From: PALSA-911 sp963743035
GTDB lineage: Bacteria; Pseudomonadota; Alphaproteobacteria; Acetobacterales; Acetobacteraceae
Length of the DNA stretch: 64,000 nt
Assembly (NCBI GenBank): GCA_963743035.1
Contig: CAVUOB010000004.1
Location: 372,001-436,000 of the forward strand
Reading direction: 5' to 3'
Shown here in pieces: positions 24,704 to 32,951 of the stretch. The first letter of the stretch is position 1. Each line of letters opens with the position of its first letter. The translations under genes and the position numbers were made by a program. The notes under the pieces are model-generated. The model saw only the letters and a list, made by a program, of their open reading frames with translations. It was not told where the DNA came from and ran no database searches.

Positions 24704-27535
24704 CTAACCGAACGCCCCCACCTCATGCGTCACCGCCGTCGCGATCTCGCGGATCAGCGCGAAATGGCGCCGGATCGGATCGAAGATCTCCGCATGCTCG
24801 CGCGCATAGGCGGCCATCGCCCGTGGGGCGAGGGGCTCGGCGTAGTCGTAATCGGCGGTTTCGTCGGGCGCCACCGGAAAGATCTCGGCCAGCATGGACA
24901 GGGCCGGTTCGATGTCCAGGCGCAGGATCGCCGCCTCCATGGTCAGGCGGGTGACGCCGGAGCGGGGGGCGAAATCCGGGATCCGCGTCGCCAGCAGCCA
25001 GATGCGGTTGATCAGCACCAGACGCAGCGCATGCAGCAGCACCTCGCGCATGGCCATGCGGGGCGCGCCCGGCCAGGCGACGCGCAGCGCCAAGTGATCG
25101 GCCTGGATGCGGCGGAACATCGATTGCGCGTTGGCCCAGAGGTTCAGCCGCTCCAGCGCGCGCGCGACCGCGACCAGCGCCTCCCGCCGGCCGGGCCGCT
25201 GGGTCTGCGCGGCGCGGTCCAGCCAGGTGCCGGGATCCAGCGTGCCGATCACCGCGCGCAGCACGTCGATGTCCGAATGCGCCAGGGCATGTTCCGCGAG
25301 ATCGAGCGCGCGGTGGAAGCGCCGCGACGCCTGGCGCAGTTCGGCGAATTTCTCCGGATGGCGCGACGCGGCGGCGCCGATCCCCTGCAGCGTGTTGGCG
25401 CACCAGCCGAGCTGCTGGAGGATGGCGTTGTTGGGGATGGCGCGCAGCTGGCTCGGATGGGTGATGCGGATCGCGCCGCCCATGCCGTCGGTCTGCCGGG
25501 CCGAGGGGCGCGAGCCGGTGGGATCGAGCAAAGACGGGCCGAACGCGCCGAGCAGGGCGGCGTAGCCGGCATCCTCCACCAGCCCTTCCATGCCGGCGCG
25601 GATGGTGGCGAAGAAATCGGCGGCGAAATCGGGCTCGGCATAGACCGGGTCCTCGATCGGCCCGGCGGCCGGATGATAGGTCTGCCCGGCGATGCGCGCG
25701 ACGGTGGCCAGGGCCAGTTCGGGCGTGCCGAACAGCAGGTAGCCGTCGCCGCCCTGGAACGCCGCCTCCTCGCGCACCGGCAGCCCGGCCCGGTTCAGCG
25801 CCTGGCGGGACGCGGTGGGAGAGAGGTATTTCAGCCGGTCGGCCAGCGAGCCCGGATGCGCGCCGCGGCCGATGCTCTCGCCGTGGGTGTCGAACAGGAT
25901 CACCTCGATGCCGGTGACGCCGTAATGCTTCAGCGTCTCCGCGATCTTCAGGCGCAGCCGCTCGATCAGGTAGCTGGCGGCGAGCTGGCCGACATAGCGG
26001 CCGCTGTCGGAATAGCCGAACTGCAGCGCGAGCTTGCCGGTCCTGCGCAGGTAGTCGCGGTAATGCGGGCTGCGCAGCGCCTCTTCCAGGATCTCGGCGC
26101 CGCGCTCCAGCGCCTCCGCGGTTTCGAACAGCGGGCTGATTTCGACATGTTCCTCGATGCCGAACAGCCGTGCCAGCCACAGCGCCGCCAGCAGCGTATA
26201 GCCGCTCTCGGTCTCGGCGATCAGGAAGCGGATCGGCACCGAGCCGTCGATATGCTTGACGATCTGCGCGCAGGTCATCATCAGCCGCGCGGCGGAGGCC
26301 TGCTCCACCAGCAGCGCGCCGAAATCGACCGGGATCGGCTGCACCTCGTCCAGCGCCGCGTTGATCGCGGCGAACAGGATGCGCCGGCGCGCCGGATCCT
26401 CCGGCGGATCGGCGATGCCGAGGCGCTGGCGGACGACGTTGTGGACCTGCGCGGCGTTCAGCCGGACATGGGTATGGGCGAGTGCGAGCCCATGCCCGAC
26501 CAGGCCGGCGCGGGCGACGGACAGAGCGAGGCGCACGGGATCTTCCGCGGCGTTCAGCGCCGCCGGGAACAGCTCCAGCAGCGGGCCGGGCGTGACCAGC
26601 GCTTCGTCGCGCCGATCGACCAGGGCATGCGCGAAGGCGGCGGCCTGCGCCGGATCGGGGCCGGTCGGGCAGGCATCGATCTGCGCCTCCACCGCGCCGA
26701 TGGCGGCGGCGACGCGGCGGGTGAGCGCGTCGGTCCCGGGCAGCGCCGCGAGCTGGGAGTGCAGCCGGGCCAGCTGCAGCTGCTTCATTTCCAGCCGCAG
26801 CCGCAGCGTGTCCCACCAGCCGATATCGGTGCGCCCGTCGGTGTCGTAGCCGACCCAGCTGGACAGGATGATCGGCCGCGGGGCGAGGTCGGTCCAGCGG
26901 TCCGGCCAGGAGGCGCGGGCGACCGAGAGCAGCGCGGCGTTGAACCGGTCGAGCGCGTCCCGGCCATGGACGATGGCGCGATTGGCCTCGGTGAATTCCT
27001 CACGCAGCGTGGGCCGCGTCGGCCGGTGGGAGGGAAATTCGGGCGCCTTGCGGCCGGAGGCGGCATCCGCCAGAGCGTGGTTGATGGCGGACGGCAGGGA
27101 AAACGTGGGATGGGCGGTGAACACGGCGGCGAAGCGGGTGCGCTCGACCGAGCCGCGGAACTGCGCCCAGGGAACCGGGCTGTCCTTCGGGTCCGGGCGG
27201 TGCAGGGAGCGGGCGAGATCGGCCAGCGCGGCGTCGTTGGCCTGCATGTCGGTGCCGCCGACATAGGCGCCGATGCGCGCGGCGCGGTCCACGAAGGCGG
27301 CGTCACGCAGGCGGCGGACCACGCCCTCGATCTGTGCCTCGGTCAGCGCGCCGGTGTCGAGCTGGCGGGAGATGGCGAGGGAGACGGACAGCACGGGATT
27401 GCCGAACGGATCCTCCGCCGCCCGTTCCACCGCCCGCGAAGTCAGGGTGAGCAGATCCTGAACCAGATCGGGGACCAGATCGGGCGCGAGATCGGCGGTG
27501 GGTTCGGGAGCGAGTTCTGCAGGTGCATCGGGCAT
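24704..27535 (-). CDS. ppc: phosphoenolpyruvate carboxylase
   Basis: A 943-residue PEP carboxylase, full length for the family, which fixes bicarbonate onto PEP to form oxaloacetate and replenishes the TCA cycle. The catalytic His lies in FTAHPTFSLPS at residue 142. The second conserved region is FGYSDSGRYVGQLAAS (usually LGYSDSxKDxG), and the third is FDTHGESIGRGAHPG in place of FHGRGGSIGRGG. These substitutions mark a divergent clade. WVGYDTDGRTDIGW is the mid-N-terminal signature. The ATG at 27535 is chosen; an in-frame TTG at 27571 would add 12 residues but neither has a strong ribosome-binding site. The end VTHEVGAFG is shorter than the usual QNTG terminus, another departure. Confidence 0.87.
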   Translation of the reverse strand: MPDAPAELAPEPTADLAPDLVPDLVQDLLTLTSRAVERAAEDPFGNPVLSVSLAISRQLDTGALTEAQIEGVVRRLRDAAFVDRAARIGAYVGGTDMQANDAALADLARSLHRPDPKDSPVPWAQFRGSVERTRFAAVFTAHPTFSLPSAINHALADAASGRKAPEFPSHRPTRPTLREEFTEANRAIVHGRDALDRFNAALLSVARASWPDRWTDLAPRPIILSSWVGYDTDGRTDIGWWDTLRLRLEMKQLQLARLHSQLAALPGTDALTRRVAAAIGAVEAQIDACPTGPDPAQAAAFAHALVDRRDEALVTPGPLLELFPAALNAAEDPVRLALSVARAGLVGHGLALAHTHVRLNAAQVHNVVRQRLGIADPPEDPARRRILFAAINAALDEVQPIPVDFGALLVEQASAARLMMTCAQIVKHIDGSVPIRFLIAETESGYTLLAALWLARLFGIEEHVEISPLFETAEALERGAEILEEALRSPHYRDYLRRTGKLALQFGYSDSGRYVGQLAASYLIERLRLKIAETLKHYGVTGIEVILFDTHGESIGRGAHPGSLADRLKYLSPTASRQALNRAGLPVREEAAFQGGDGYLLFGTPELALATVARIAGQTYHPAAGPIEDPVYAEPDFAADFFATIRAGMEGLVEDAGYAALLGAFGPSLLDPTGSRPSARQTDGMGGAIRITHPSQLRAIPNNAILQQLGWCANTLQGIGAAASRHPEKFAELRQASRRFHRALDLAEHALAHSDIDVLRAVIGTLDPGTWLDRAAQTQRPGRREALVAVARALERLNLWANAQSMFRRIQADHLALRVAWPGAPRMAMREVLLHALRLVLINRIWLLATRIPDFAPRSGVTRLTMEAAILRLDIEPALSMLAEIFPVAPDETADYDYAEPLAPRAMAAYAREHAEIFDPIRRHFALIREIATAVTHEVGAFG

Positions 27536-27862
27536 GGCCGAAGCATGCCCGCTTCTTCGCAATTGCAGCAAGCGTTACGTCGGAGGAACCTGCCTGTTCC
27601 GCCAGCGGGCGCCGGTTGATCCTTTTACCAGGGAGGTTGTCCCTGTCTGATCCATGATTGTGCTTACGTTCGCCCGTCCGGCGTCAACCCCAAGCCGGCC
27701 AAGCGGCCGGGCGCTGCGCGCGGGTTGACCCCGGCCGGGCGGACGAAGCAAGGGCTGTGATCAGACAAGCCAAAGGTCTGCCCATCTCCAGCTTGCTCGA
27801 TCCCCGGCCAGACCATCCGGCATCGAGGCAGCCGATAGGATCAAAGTCCCTGGTAATGACAG
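27536..27862. other. 327-base intergenic region with long imperfect inverted repeat
   Basis: No convincing gene is here. The main structure is an imperfect inverted repeat: 27663-27690 (CTTACGTTCGCCCGTCCGGC...) pairs with 27722-27751 (...GGGCGGACGAAGCAAG). Inside is a smaller hairpin GCCGGCC-AAG-CGGCCGG around 27693-27709. The whole folds as a stem of about 90 bases. It lies downstream of the aminotransferase and upstream of ppc, both leftward, so it could be a terminator-like or leader element, a small RNA, or an old mobile palindrome. The rest must hold the ppc promoter, which I cannot place. Confidence 0.55.
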
Positions 27863-29008
27863 TTAGAACGACCGCAGCGCGGCGCAGACGCGTTCCACCT
27901 GCTCGCCGGTCAGTTCCGGGTACATCGGCAGGCTGAACACCTCGCCTGCGGCCGCCTCGCTGGCCCGGCAGCGGGCGGGACCGAGTGCCACGCGGTTCTC
28001 GTAGGCGGGCTGGCGGTGCACGGGCACCGGATAATGGATGCCGGTGCCGATCCCGGCCTCGCGCAGCCGGGCCTGGATGGCGGCGCGGTCGGGCGCGCGC
28101 AGCACGTACTGGTGGAACACATGGGTGCCGCCGCGCCGCCGTGACGGCGGGGCAATACCAGACGGGGCGATACCAGAGGGGGCAGGACCGGCCAGCGCCG
28201 CGTCGTAGGCCGCCGCGATCTCGCCGCGGCGGGCGTTCTGCGCGTCCAGATGCGGCAGCTTGGCGCGCAGGATGGCCGCCTGCACCTCATCGAGGCGCGA
28301 GTTCACGCCGATTTCGTCGGAAATGTAATGCGTGCGCCAGCCATATTGCCGCAGCGCCGCGATGCGCGCCGCCAGCACCGTGTCGTTCATCGCCAGCACC
28401 CCGCCATCGCCGAGCGCGCCGAGATTCTTGGTCGGGTACAGGCTGAACGTGCCGACATCGCCGATGGTGCCGAGGCGCGCCTGGTGCAGCGTCGCGCCAT
28501 GCGCCTGGGCGCAATCCTCGATCAGCGCCACTCCATGCCGGCGGCACAGCGGCAGGATCGCGTCGAGATCGGCGGCCTGGCCGTAGAGATGCACGGCGAT
28601 CACCGCGCGGATCGGCGGCAATCCGGCGGGGGGATGGCTCAGCACCTCCGCCAGCTCGGCCGGGTCCAGCGTGTAATGCACGGGATCGATGTCGAGCAGC
28701 AGCGGCGTCGCGCCGGCCATCTCGATGGCGGCGACCGTGGCGACGGCGGTGTGGGAGACGGTGACGACGCTCGCCCCCGCCCCGATACCCAGGCCGCGCA
28801 GCGCCAGCGCCAGCGCGTCGGTGCCGTTGGCGCAGCCGACCGCGGCCGCGCTGCCCAGCCATTGCGCGAACTCGGCCTCGAACCCCCTGCCCTCCTGGCC
28901 GAGGATGTACCAGCCGGATTCCAGCGCGCGGGCGACCGCGGCGTCGATCTCCGGCTTCAATGCGCGGTAGCCGGCGCCCGGGTTGGCCTGGGGAATGGGG
29001 ATGGTCAT
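27863..29008 (-). CDS. DegT/DnrJ/EryC1/StrS-family sugar aminotransferase
   Basis: A 381-residue PLP-dependent aminotransferase acting on a nucleotide-linked keto-sugar. It begins with a classic PxxNP-like start (IPIPQANPGAGYRALKPEI), then YILGQEGRGFEAEFAQWLG, CANGTDALALALRGLG and LIEDCAQAHGA. The internal-aldimine Lys is in SLYPTKNLGALGDGG. GWRTHYISDEIGVNSRLDEVQAAILR and HYPVPVHRQPAY are also family hallmarks. A 15-base tandem repeat at 28149-28193 encodes a PSGIAPSGIAP linker not expected in the family. It starts 10 bases downstream of the epimerase gene, so both likely serve one amino-sugar pathway for a surface glycan. Confidence 0.9.
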   Translation of the reverse strand: MTIPIPQANPGAGYRALKPEIDAAVARALESGWYILGQEGRGFEAEFAQWLGSAAAVGCANGTDALALALRGLGIGAGASVVTVSHTAVATVAAIEMAGATPLLLDIDPVHYTLDPAELAEVLSHPPAGLPPIRAVIAVHLYGQAADLDAILPLCRRHGVALIEDCAQAHGATLHQARLGTIGDVGTFSLYPTKNLGALGDGGVLAMNDTVLAARIAALRQYGWRTHYISDEIGVNSRLDEVQAAILRAKLPHLDAQNARRGEIAAAYDAALAGPAPSGIAPSGIAPPSRRRGGTHVFHQYVLRAPDRAAIQARLREAGIGTGIHYPVPVHRQPAYENRVALGPARCRASEAAAGEVFSLPMYPELTGEQVERVCAALRSF

Positions 29009-29018
29009 GGGATGGCTT

Positions 29019-30004
29019 TCACAGATACGCGTCGAGCCGGCTGCGGTACCAATCGAGCGACCGGGAGATGCCCTCCTCCAGCCCGATCTTCGGCGACCAG
29101 AGCGTGGCGGCGCGGAAGGCGTTGTCGTTGGCGTGGTAGCTGCCGATGTCGATGGTGGCACGGTCGGCGGGGAACTCCCGCGTGGTGTAGCGGGCCTCGC
29201 CATTGGTCAGCCGGACCATGATGTCGGCGATCGCCTTCAACGAGACCGGCGGCGCGCCGCCGATGTTGAAGATGCGGCCATGGCAGGACGGCGTTTCGGC
29301 CGCGGCCAGGAACGCCGCGGTGACGTCGTCGACATAGGTCATGTCGCGCAGCTGCTCGCCGCCCCAGACCTCGAACGGCCTGCCTTCCAGCACGCAGCGG
29401 ATCCAGATGCCGAGGAAGGTCTGCCGCGCGTCGCGGATGCGCAGGCGCGGGCCGTAGCAATTGGTCAGGCGCAGGCTGACCACCGGGCGCCCCTGCACCC
29501 GGTGCTCCAGCATCCAGGTACCTGCTCGCCGGCGAGCTTGGAGACGCCGTTGGCGTCGGGCGGGGCCACCGGATGCTGCTCGTCCACCGGCAGGTATTGC
29601 GGGCGGCCGTAGAACTGGCGGGTGGAGGCATGCACCACCACGGCGTCGGGCGCGGCTTCCCGCGCCGCCTGGATCAGCCGCACCTGGGCGACCGCGTTGA
29701 CGGCGATATCGGCCAGCGGATCGCGCTGGCCGCCCATGTGGCTGGTCTGCGCGGCCAGGTTGAAGATCGTGGTCGCGCCCTCGCAGAGCGGACGCAGGTC
29801 GATTTCGCGTATGTCGCCGCGCACCAGATCGACCGCCGGCGCGGCCGCATCGCTGTCCAGATTGGCCGCATTGGCGCCGCCGCCGAACAGGAACCCGTCC
29901 AGCGCCGTCACCCGCGCGCCGCGCGCGGCCAGCGCGTGGCACAGATTGGCCCCGAGAAAACCGGCCCCGCCGGTCACCAAGACCTTCTTCCCTCTCCAGT
30001 CCAT
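29019..30004 (-). pseudogene. NAD-dependent nucleotide-sugar epimerase/dehydratase, frame broken
   Basis: An extended SDR for nucleotide sugars, split between two frames. The N-terminal part (MDWRGKKVLVTGGAGFLGANL, with GDIREIDLRPL, NLAAQTSHMGG and ASTRQFYG) is in one frame up to LAGEQ. The rest (MLEHRVQGRPVVSLRLTNCYGPR, YVDDVTAAFL, FNIGGAPPVSL) is in another. Removing one extra base near 29514 and one near 29521 restores GEQYLMLEHRVQG, which is exactly what this subfamily has, and gives 327 codons over the whole gene (986 bases minus 2 is divisible by 3). A single missing base would also restore frame but fits the family less well. Partner of the sugar aminotransferase downstream. It may be a sequence error rather than a dead gene. 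Confidence 0.78.
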
Positions 30005-30091
30005 GCGGCAATCTCCCGGGCCAGCGACAGGTGAAGCGCCGCTCAACCCCTATTGGCAATCCATCGTGGCGAAATAGCGGCCCAACCCGCC

Positions 30092-30823
30092 TTAACCGGC
30101 GATCTCCATCAGCAGGTCCGCGGTCGGGCCCGGCGCGGTCACCATGGCGTCGTGGCCGGTGGCGATCTCCTTCCAGCCCCAGTCCGTGCGCGCCCGCGCC
30201 ATCTGGCGGGATGTCTCCAGCGACGGATAGATCGGATCGGTGCAGGCGATATAGGTCGCCGGCAGGCCGTTCCCGACCGGGTTGCGGATGGCGAACGGGC
30301 TGGTGAAGCTGCTCATCGGTTGCGGCGTTAGGCGACGCTGCACCCAGTCGTACAACAGATGGTCCTGCGGCACCCCGAACGCCTCCGGCGGCGGCGGCGG
30401 CACGCTGAGGCCCTGGCTGAATTCCTGCGCCAGACGGGTGCGCTCGGCGGTAATGTCGGCGGGCTGCACGTCGAACGCGGTCTTGCCGTTCTCGGGGATG
30501 CGGGCGTCGAGATAGACAAGATGGCGGATATGCTTCGGCATCCGGTCGGCGGCGGCGGAGATCGCGAACCCGCCGAAGCTGTGACCGACCAGCACCACGT
30601 CGGTCAGCTCCTCCGCCTCGATATGGTTGATCAGGTCATCGGCGAAGACCTCCAGCGTGATCTCGCGCGACATCAGATGCCGCCGCTCGCCGACGCCGGT
30701 CTGGGTGGGCGTGCTGACCTGGTGGCCGGCGCCGCGCAGGATCTCGACCACCGGCGCCCAGCACCAGGCGCCGTGAAAGGCGCCATGCAGCAACACGAAA
30801 TGGCGTGAGCAGAATACGTTCAT
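30092..30823 (-). CDS. alpha/beta hydrolase (esterase/hydroxynitrile lyase-like)
   Basis: A 243-residue alpha/beta hydrolase of the EstC/salicylate-esterase group. HFVLLHGAFHGAWCW holds the oxyanion-hole HGxxH-like motif, GHSFGG is the nucleophile elbow, and TGHDAMVTAPG carries the late catalytic His. The short cap domain and the ITAERTRLAQEFSQG segment are typical for plant-methylesterase-like bacterial enzymes. It stands alone, leftward, with a palindromic repeat upstream and the epimerase gene downstream. The substrate is unknown. Confidence 0.83.
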   Translation of the reverse strand: MNVFCSRHFVLLHGAFHGAWCWAPVVEILRGAGHQVSTPTQTGVGERRHLMSREITLEVFADDLINHIEAEELTDVVLVGHSFGGFAISAAADRMPKHIRHLVYLDARIPENGKTAFDVQPADITAERTRLAQEFSQGLSVPPPPPEAFGVPQDHLLYDWVQRRLTPQPMSSFTSPFAIRNPVGNGLPATYIACTDPIYPSLETSRQMARARTDWGWKEIATGHDAMVTAPGPTADLLMEIAG

Positions 30824-30843
30824 GATGGACTCCAGATTGCCGT

Positions 30844-30950
30844 CCTAGAGCATGACCGCCGCTGACAGGCGCGGCGACCATGCCATAAGTATTTGTTTTA
30901 GCAAGTAATTCTACCGATCGGTTGAAGCAACCTCAAGCGATATTGCTCCA
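30844..30950. repeat. degenerate copy of a ~100-bp palindromic intergenic element
   Basis: This region aligns along its length with 37616-37720. Shared features are GAGCATGAC, a GC-rich stem closing on CATGC, the phrase TTTGTTTTA, then a second stem (here around CGATCGGTTGAAGCAACCTC). The copy at 37616 keeps perfect palindromes, while this one has drifted. It looks like a dispersed non-coding repeat, between an alpha/beta hydrolase start and the zinc permease stop. Confidence 0.55.
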
Positions 30951-30952
30951 GG

Positions 30953-31813
30953 CTAGACGATCTCCGGCATGCGGCGAAGCCGGCGCAGCAGGCTCTGGCG
31001 CGGCCCGGCGACGAGCCCGATCGTCCACAGCAGGCCGGCGCTGAGCACGATGGCGGGGCCGGCCGGCAGATCCAGATGATACGAGGCCAGCAGCCCGAGC
31101 ACGGAGGCCGCCACCGCCAGGCCGACCGAGGCGCGCACCTGCCCGGCCAGGCTGGCGGAAAAATGCCGCGCCGCGATCGCCGGCAGCATCATCAGCCCGA
31201 CCGACATCAGCGTTCCCATCGCCGCGAAGCCGCCGACCACCGACAGCACCACCAGGGCCAGGAAGGCCAGGTGCCACAACCCGCCGCGCCCGCCATTGGC
31301 CGCGAGGAAGCCGGGGTCGAGGCTTTCCAGGATCAGCGGCCGCCAGATCAGCGCCAGGCCGGGCAGCGCGATACAGGCCACCCCGGCCATGCAGAGCAGC
31401 GCCGTGTCGTCCACCGCCAGCACGCTGCCGAACAGCAGGTGCGACAGGTCCACGCCGCGCTGCGCCGACAGCATCGCCACGCCGAGCGCCAGTGCCAGCA
31501 GATAGACGCCGGCGAGCTGGCTGTCCTCCCGCCCGCCGGTGGCCCGCGTCAGCCAGCCGGCCAGCAGCGCCACGCAGAGCCCGGCCAGCACGCCGCCGAG
31601 CCCCATGGCCCAGAACGACAGGCCCGCCGCCATGGCGCCGAGCGCGATGCCGGGCAGGATGCCGTGCTGCAGCACGTCGCTCATCAGGCTCATGCGGCGC
31701 AGCACCAGGAACACGCCGAGCGGCGGGCCGGCCAGCGACAGCGCGATGCAGCCGGCCAGCGCCCGGCGCATGAAGCCGAGCTCGAACGGAGCGAGGAGGA
31801 GATCGTGGAGCAT
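30953..31813 (-). CDS. znuB: metal (zinc-type) ABC transporter permease, ZnuB-like
   Basis: A 286-residue polytopic membrane protein of the ABC-3 family (ZnuB/MntB/TroC). About 8 hydrophobic segments are visible. The motif GPPLGVFLVLRRMSLMSDVLQHGILPGIA is the family's cytoplasmic coupling signature (S-L-x-S-D-x-L-x-H), and VVGGFAAMGTLMSVGLMMLPAIAAR is the second conserved block. It starts 10 bases after the ATPase stop with no separate ribosome-binding site, implying coupled translation. The Zur-box candidate upstream of the operon supports zinc rather than manganese or iron. No periplasmic ZnuA-type binding protein is in the neighbourhood. Confidence 0.88.
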   Translation of the reverse strand: MLHDLLLAPFELGFMRRALAGCIALSLAGPPLGVFLVLRRMSLMSDVLQHGILPGIALGAMAAGLSFWAMGLGGVLAGLCVALLAGWLTRATGGREDSQLAGVYLLALALGVAMLSAQRGVDLSHLLFGSVLAVDDTALLCMAGVACIALPGLALIWRPLILESLDPGFLAANGGRGGLWHLAFLALVVLSVVGGFAAMGTLMSVGLMMLPAIAARHFSASLAGQVRASVGLAVAASVLGLLASYHLDLPAGPAIVLSAGLLWTIGLVAGPRQSLLRRLRRMPEIV

Positions 31814-31823
31814 GGGCAGCGGT

Positions 31824-32582
31824 TCAGGCGGCCGGCCGGCGCAGCGCCACGGGTTCAGGGCTCGCCACTTCGTCCCAGACATCCATGCCGAGCCGCGCGC
31901 GGCGGATATTGGCCGGCGTCAGGCAGGCCGCGCTGGGGCCCCAGGCGATGGGAACGCCGGCCAGCAGCAGGGTCTGCGGGAAGGCGCGCTGGATCAGGTG
32001 CAGATCGTGCAGCACCGCGATCACGGTCTTGCCCGCCGCGTGCCAGCCCAGCACCAGTTCCAGCAGGTCGGCGGCGGTGCGCTCATCCACCGCATTGAAC
32101 GGCTCGTCCAGCAGCAGGACCGGCGCGTCCTGCACCATCAGCCGGGCGAACAGGGCGCGCTGGAACTGCCCGGCCGACAGGCTGCCGACCGGGCGCCCGG
32201 CCAGGTCCGCCAGCCCGACCGCGGCCAGCGCCGCGCGCACGCCGTGGCGCATCGCCGGGGTCTGGCCGCGGAAAGCGCCGATCCGCGCCCAATGGCCGAG
32301 GGCGACCATCTCCAGGCAGGAGATCGGAAAGCTCCGGTCGAGCTGGCTCGCCTGCGGCAGCAGCGCGACCCGGCCCTTGGCCGGATGGACGCCCTCGATC
32401 CGCCCGGCATCGGGCGGGTGCAGCCCGGCGAGCGCGCGCAGCAGCGTGGTCTTGCCGGCCCCGTTCGGCCCGGCGATGGCGGTCAGGCTGGCGGGGGCGA
32501 AGCAGCCGGTCAGGCCCGACACCGCGACCTGGCCGTCATAGGACAGCGTCAGGTTCTCGACCCGGATGGCGGGGGGCGTCAT
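31824..32582 (-). CDS. znuC: metal (zinc-type) ABC transporter ATP-binding protein, ZnuC-like
   Basis: A 252-residue ABC ATPase: Walker A GPNGAGKT (residues about 37-44), Q-loop LLPQAS, signature SLSAGQFQRA (canonical LSGGQ has become LSAGQ), Walker B VLLLDEP and the switch His in AVLHDLHLI. It energises the adjacent ZnuB-like permease. It is the middle gene of a leftward unit starting with a 34-residue membrane peptide at 32850 and probably controlled from the Zur-like site at 32848-32870. A REP-like hairpin sits between the peptide gene and this gene. Confidence 0.9.
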   Translation of the reverse strand: MTPPAIRVENLTLSYDGQVAVSGLTGCFAPASLTAIAGPNGAGKTTLLRALAGLHPPDAGRIEGVHPAKGRVALLPQASQLDRSFPISCLEMVALGHWARIGAFRGQTPAMRHGVRAALAAVGLADLAGRPVGSLSAGQFQRALFARLMVQDAPVLLLDEPFNAVDERTAADLLELVLGWHAAGKTVIAVLHDLHLIQRAFPQTLLLAGVPIAWGPSAACLTPANIRRARLGMDVWDEVASPEPVALRRPAA

Positions 32583-32667
32583 CGGGACGACCCGATCTGG
32601 CGAGCCGCTGCGGGGGAGAGAGTGGGGTGACGGGGAGCCGGCATTGCCTGAGGCTTGCCAAGGGGTC

Positions 32668-32705
32668 CCTCACCCCTCCCTCTCCCCCGAAGGGGGAGAG
32701 AGGGG
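32668..32705. repeat. REP-like palindrome
   Basis: Arms CTCTCCCCC (32680-32688) and GGGGGAGAG (32692-32700) around GAA, preceded by CCCTCACCCCTCC. It is the same element as at 20558 and in the three-unit array at 46429. On the + strand it is followed by TATTCTTTTTGTTG, so it could work as a rightward terminator, although no rightward gene precedes it. It separates the 34-residue peptide gene from znuC. Confidence 0.72.
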
Positions 32706-32745
32706 GTATTCTTTTTGTTGCTTGAAGCTGCTTGTCCGGGGCGCA

Positions 32746-32850
32746 TCATCGCATCGCCCATCCTACGACCAGCCACAGCGCAGCCAGCAGCGCGGCGGCG
32801 AGGATCAGCCGGGCGCCCAACGGGGCGGTGGGGGACAAGGGATCGATCAT
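32746..32850 (-). CDS. 34-residue single-pass membrane peptide at head of zinc operon
   Basis: A very small reading frame, MIDPLSPTAPLGARLILAAALLAALWLVVGWAMR (34 residues, described here by its ends: polar MIDPLSPTAP then one hydrophobic helix to GWAMR). It is leftward, 163 bases upstream of znuC. The Zur-like site overlaps its start codon. A weak AAGTAA may serve as the ribosome-binding site. It could be a regulatory or accessory peptide of the zinc transporter, or simply a leader. Coding status is suggested by composition and placement only. Confidence 0.45.
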   Translation of the reverse strand: MIDPLSPTAPLGARLILAAALLAALWLVVGWAMR

Positions 32851-32870
32851 GGTTACTTTATAACATTCCA
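32848..32870 (-). promoter_or_regulatory. candidate Zur box
   Basis: Read leftward, the site is GGAATGTTATAAAGTAACCAT. The left half AATGTTATA is identical to the enterobacterial/alphaproteobacterial Zur consensus (GAAATGTTATA-N-TATAACATTTC, recalled), and the right half keeps TAAC-AT. The core palindrome GTTA-N5-TAAC is at 32852-32864. It lies over the start of the 34-residue peptide gene, at the head of the leftward znuC-znuB unit, and 82 bases before the rightward DUF445 gene. Zur with zinc would repress there. Confidence 0.6.
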
Positions 32871-32951
32871 ATTGGCTCCGGCGAAAGAGGCTGAAAGGAC
32901 GGGACTGAAAGGACGGGTGCGCGCCCGTACGCGACGTCATATGTTCGCCCG

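Noticed and set aside
24620..27619. A 999-codon rightward open frame covering the whole ppc region
   Set aside because: It is antisense to PEP carboxylase; its composition (Arg, Gln, Gly, His rich) is what GC-rich third positions give on the opposite strand. The same applies to the long rightward frames at 1528-3192, 7164-9011, 13115-14812, 20465-22219 and 41972-44668.
32579..32776. A 65-codon leftward frame over the REP element before znuC
   Set aside because: It is made largely of the C-rich/G-rich repeat (PSLPLRGRGRGEG) and overlaps the palindrome; the 34-codon frame next to it is more plausible.
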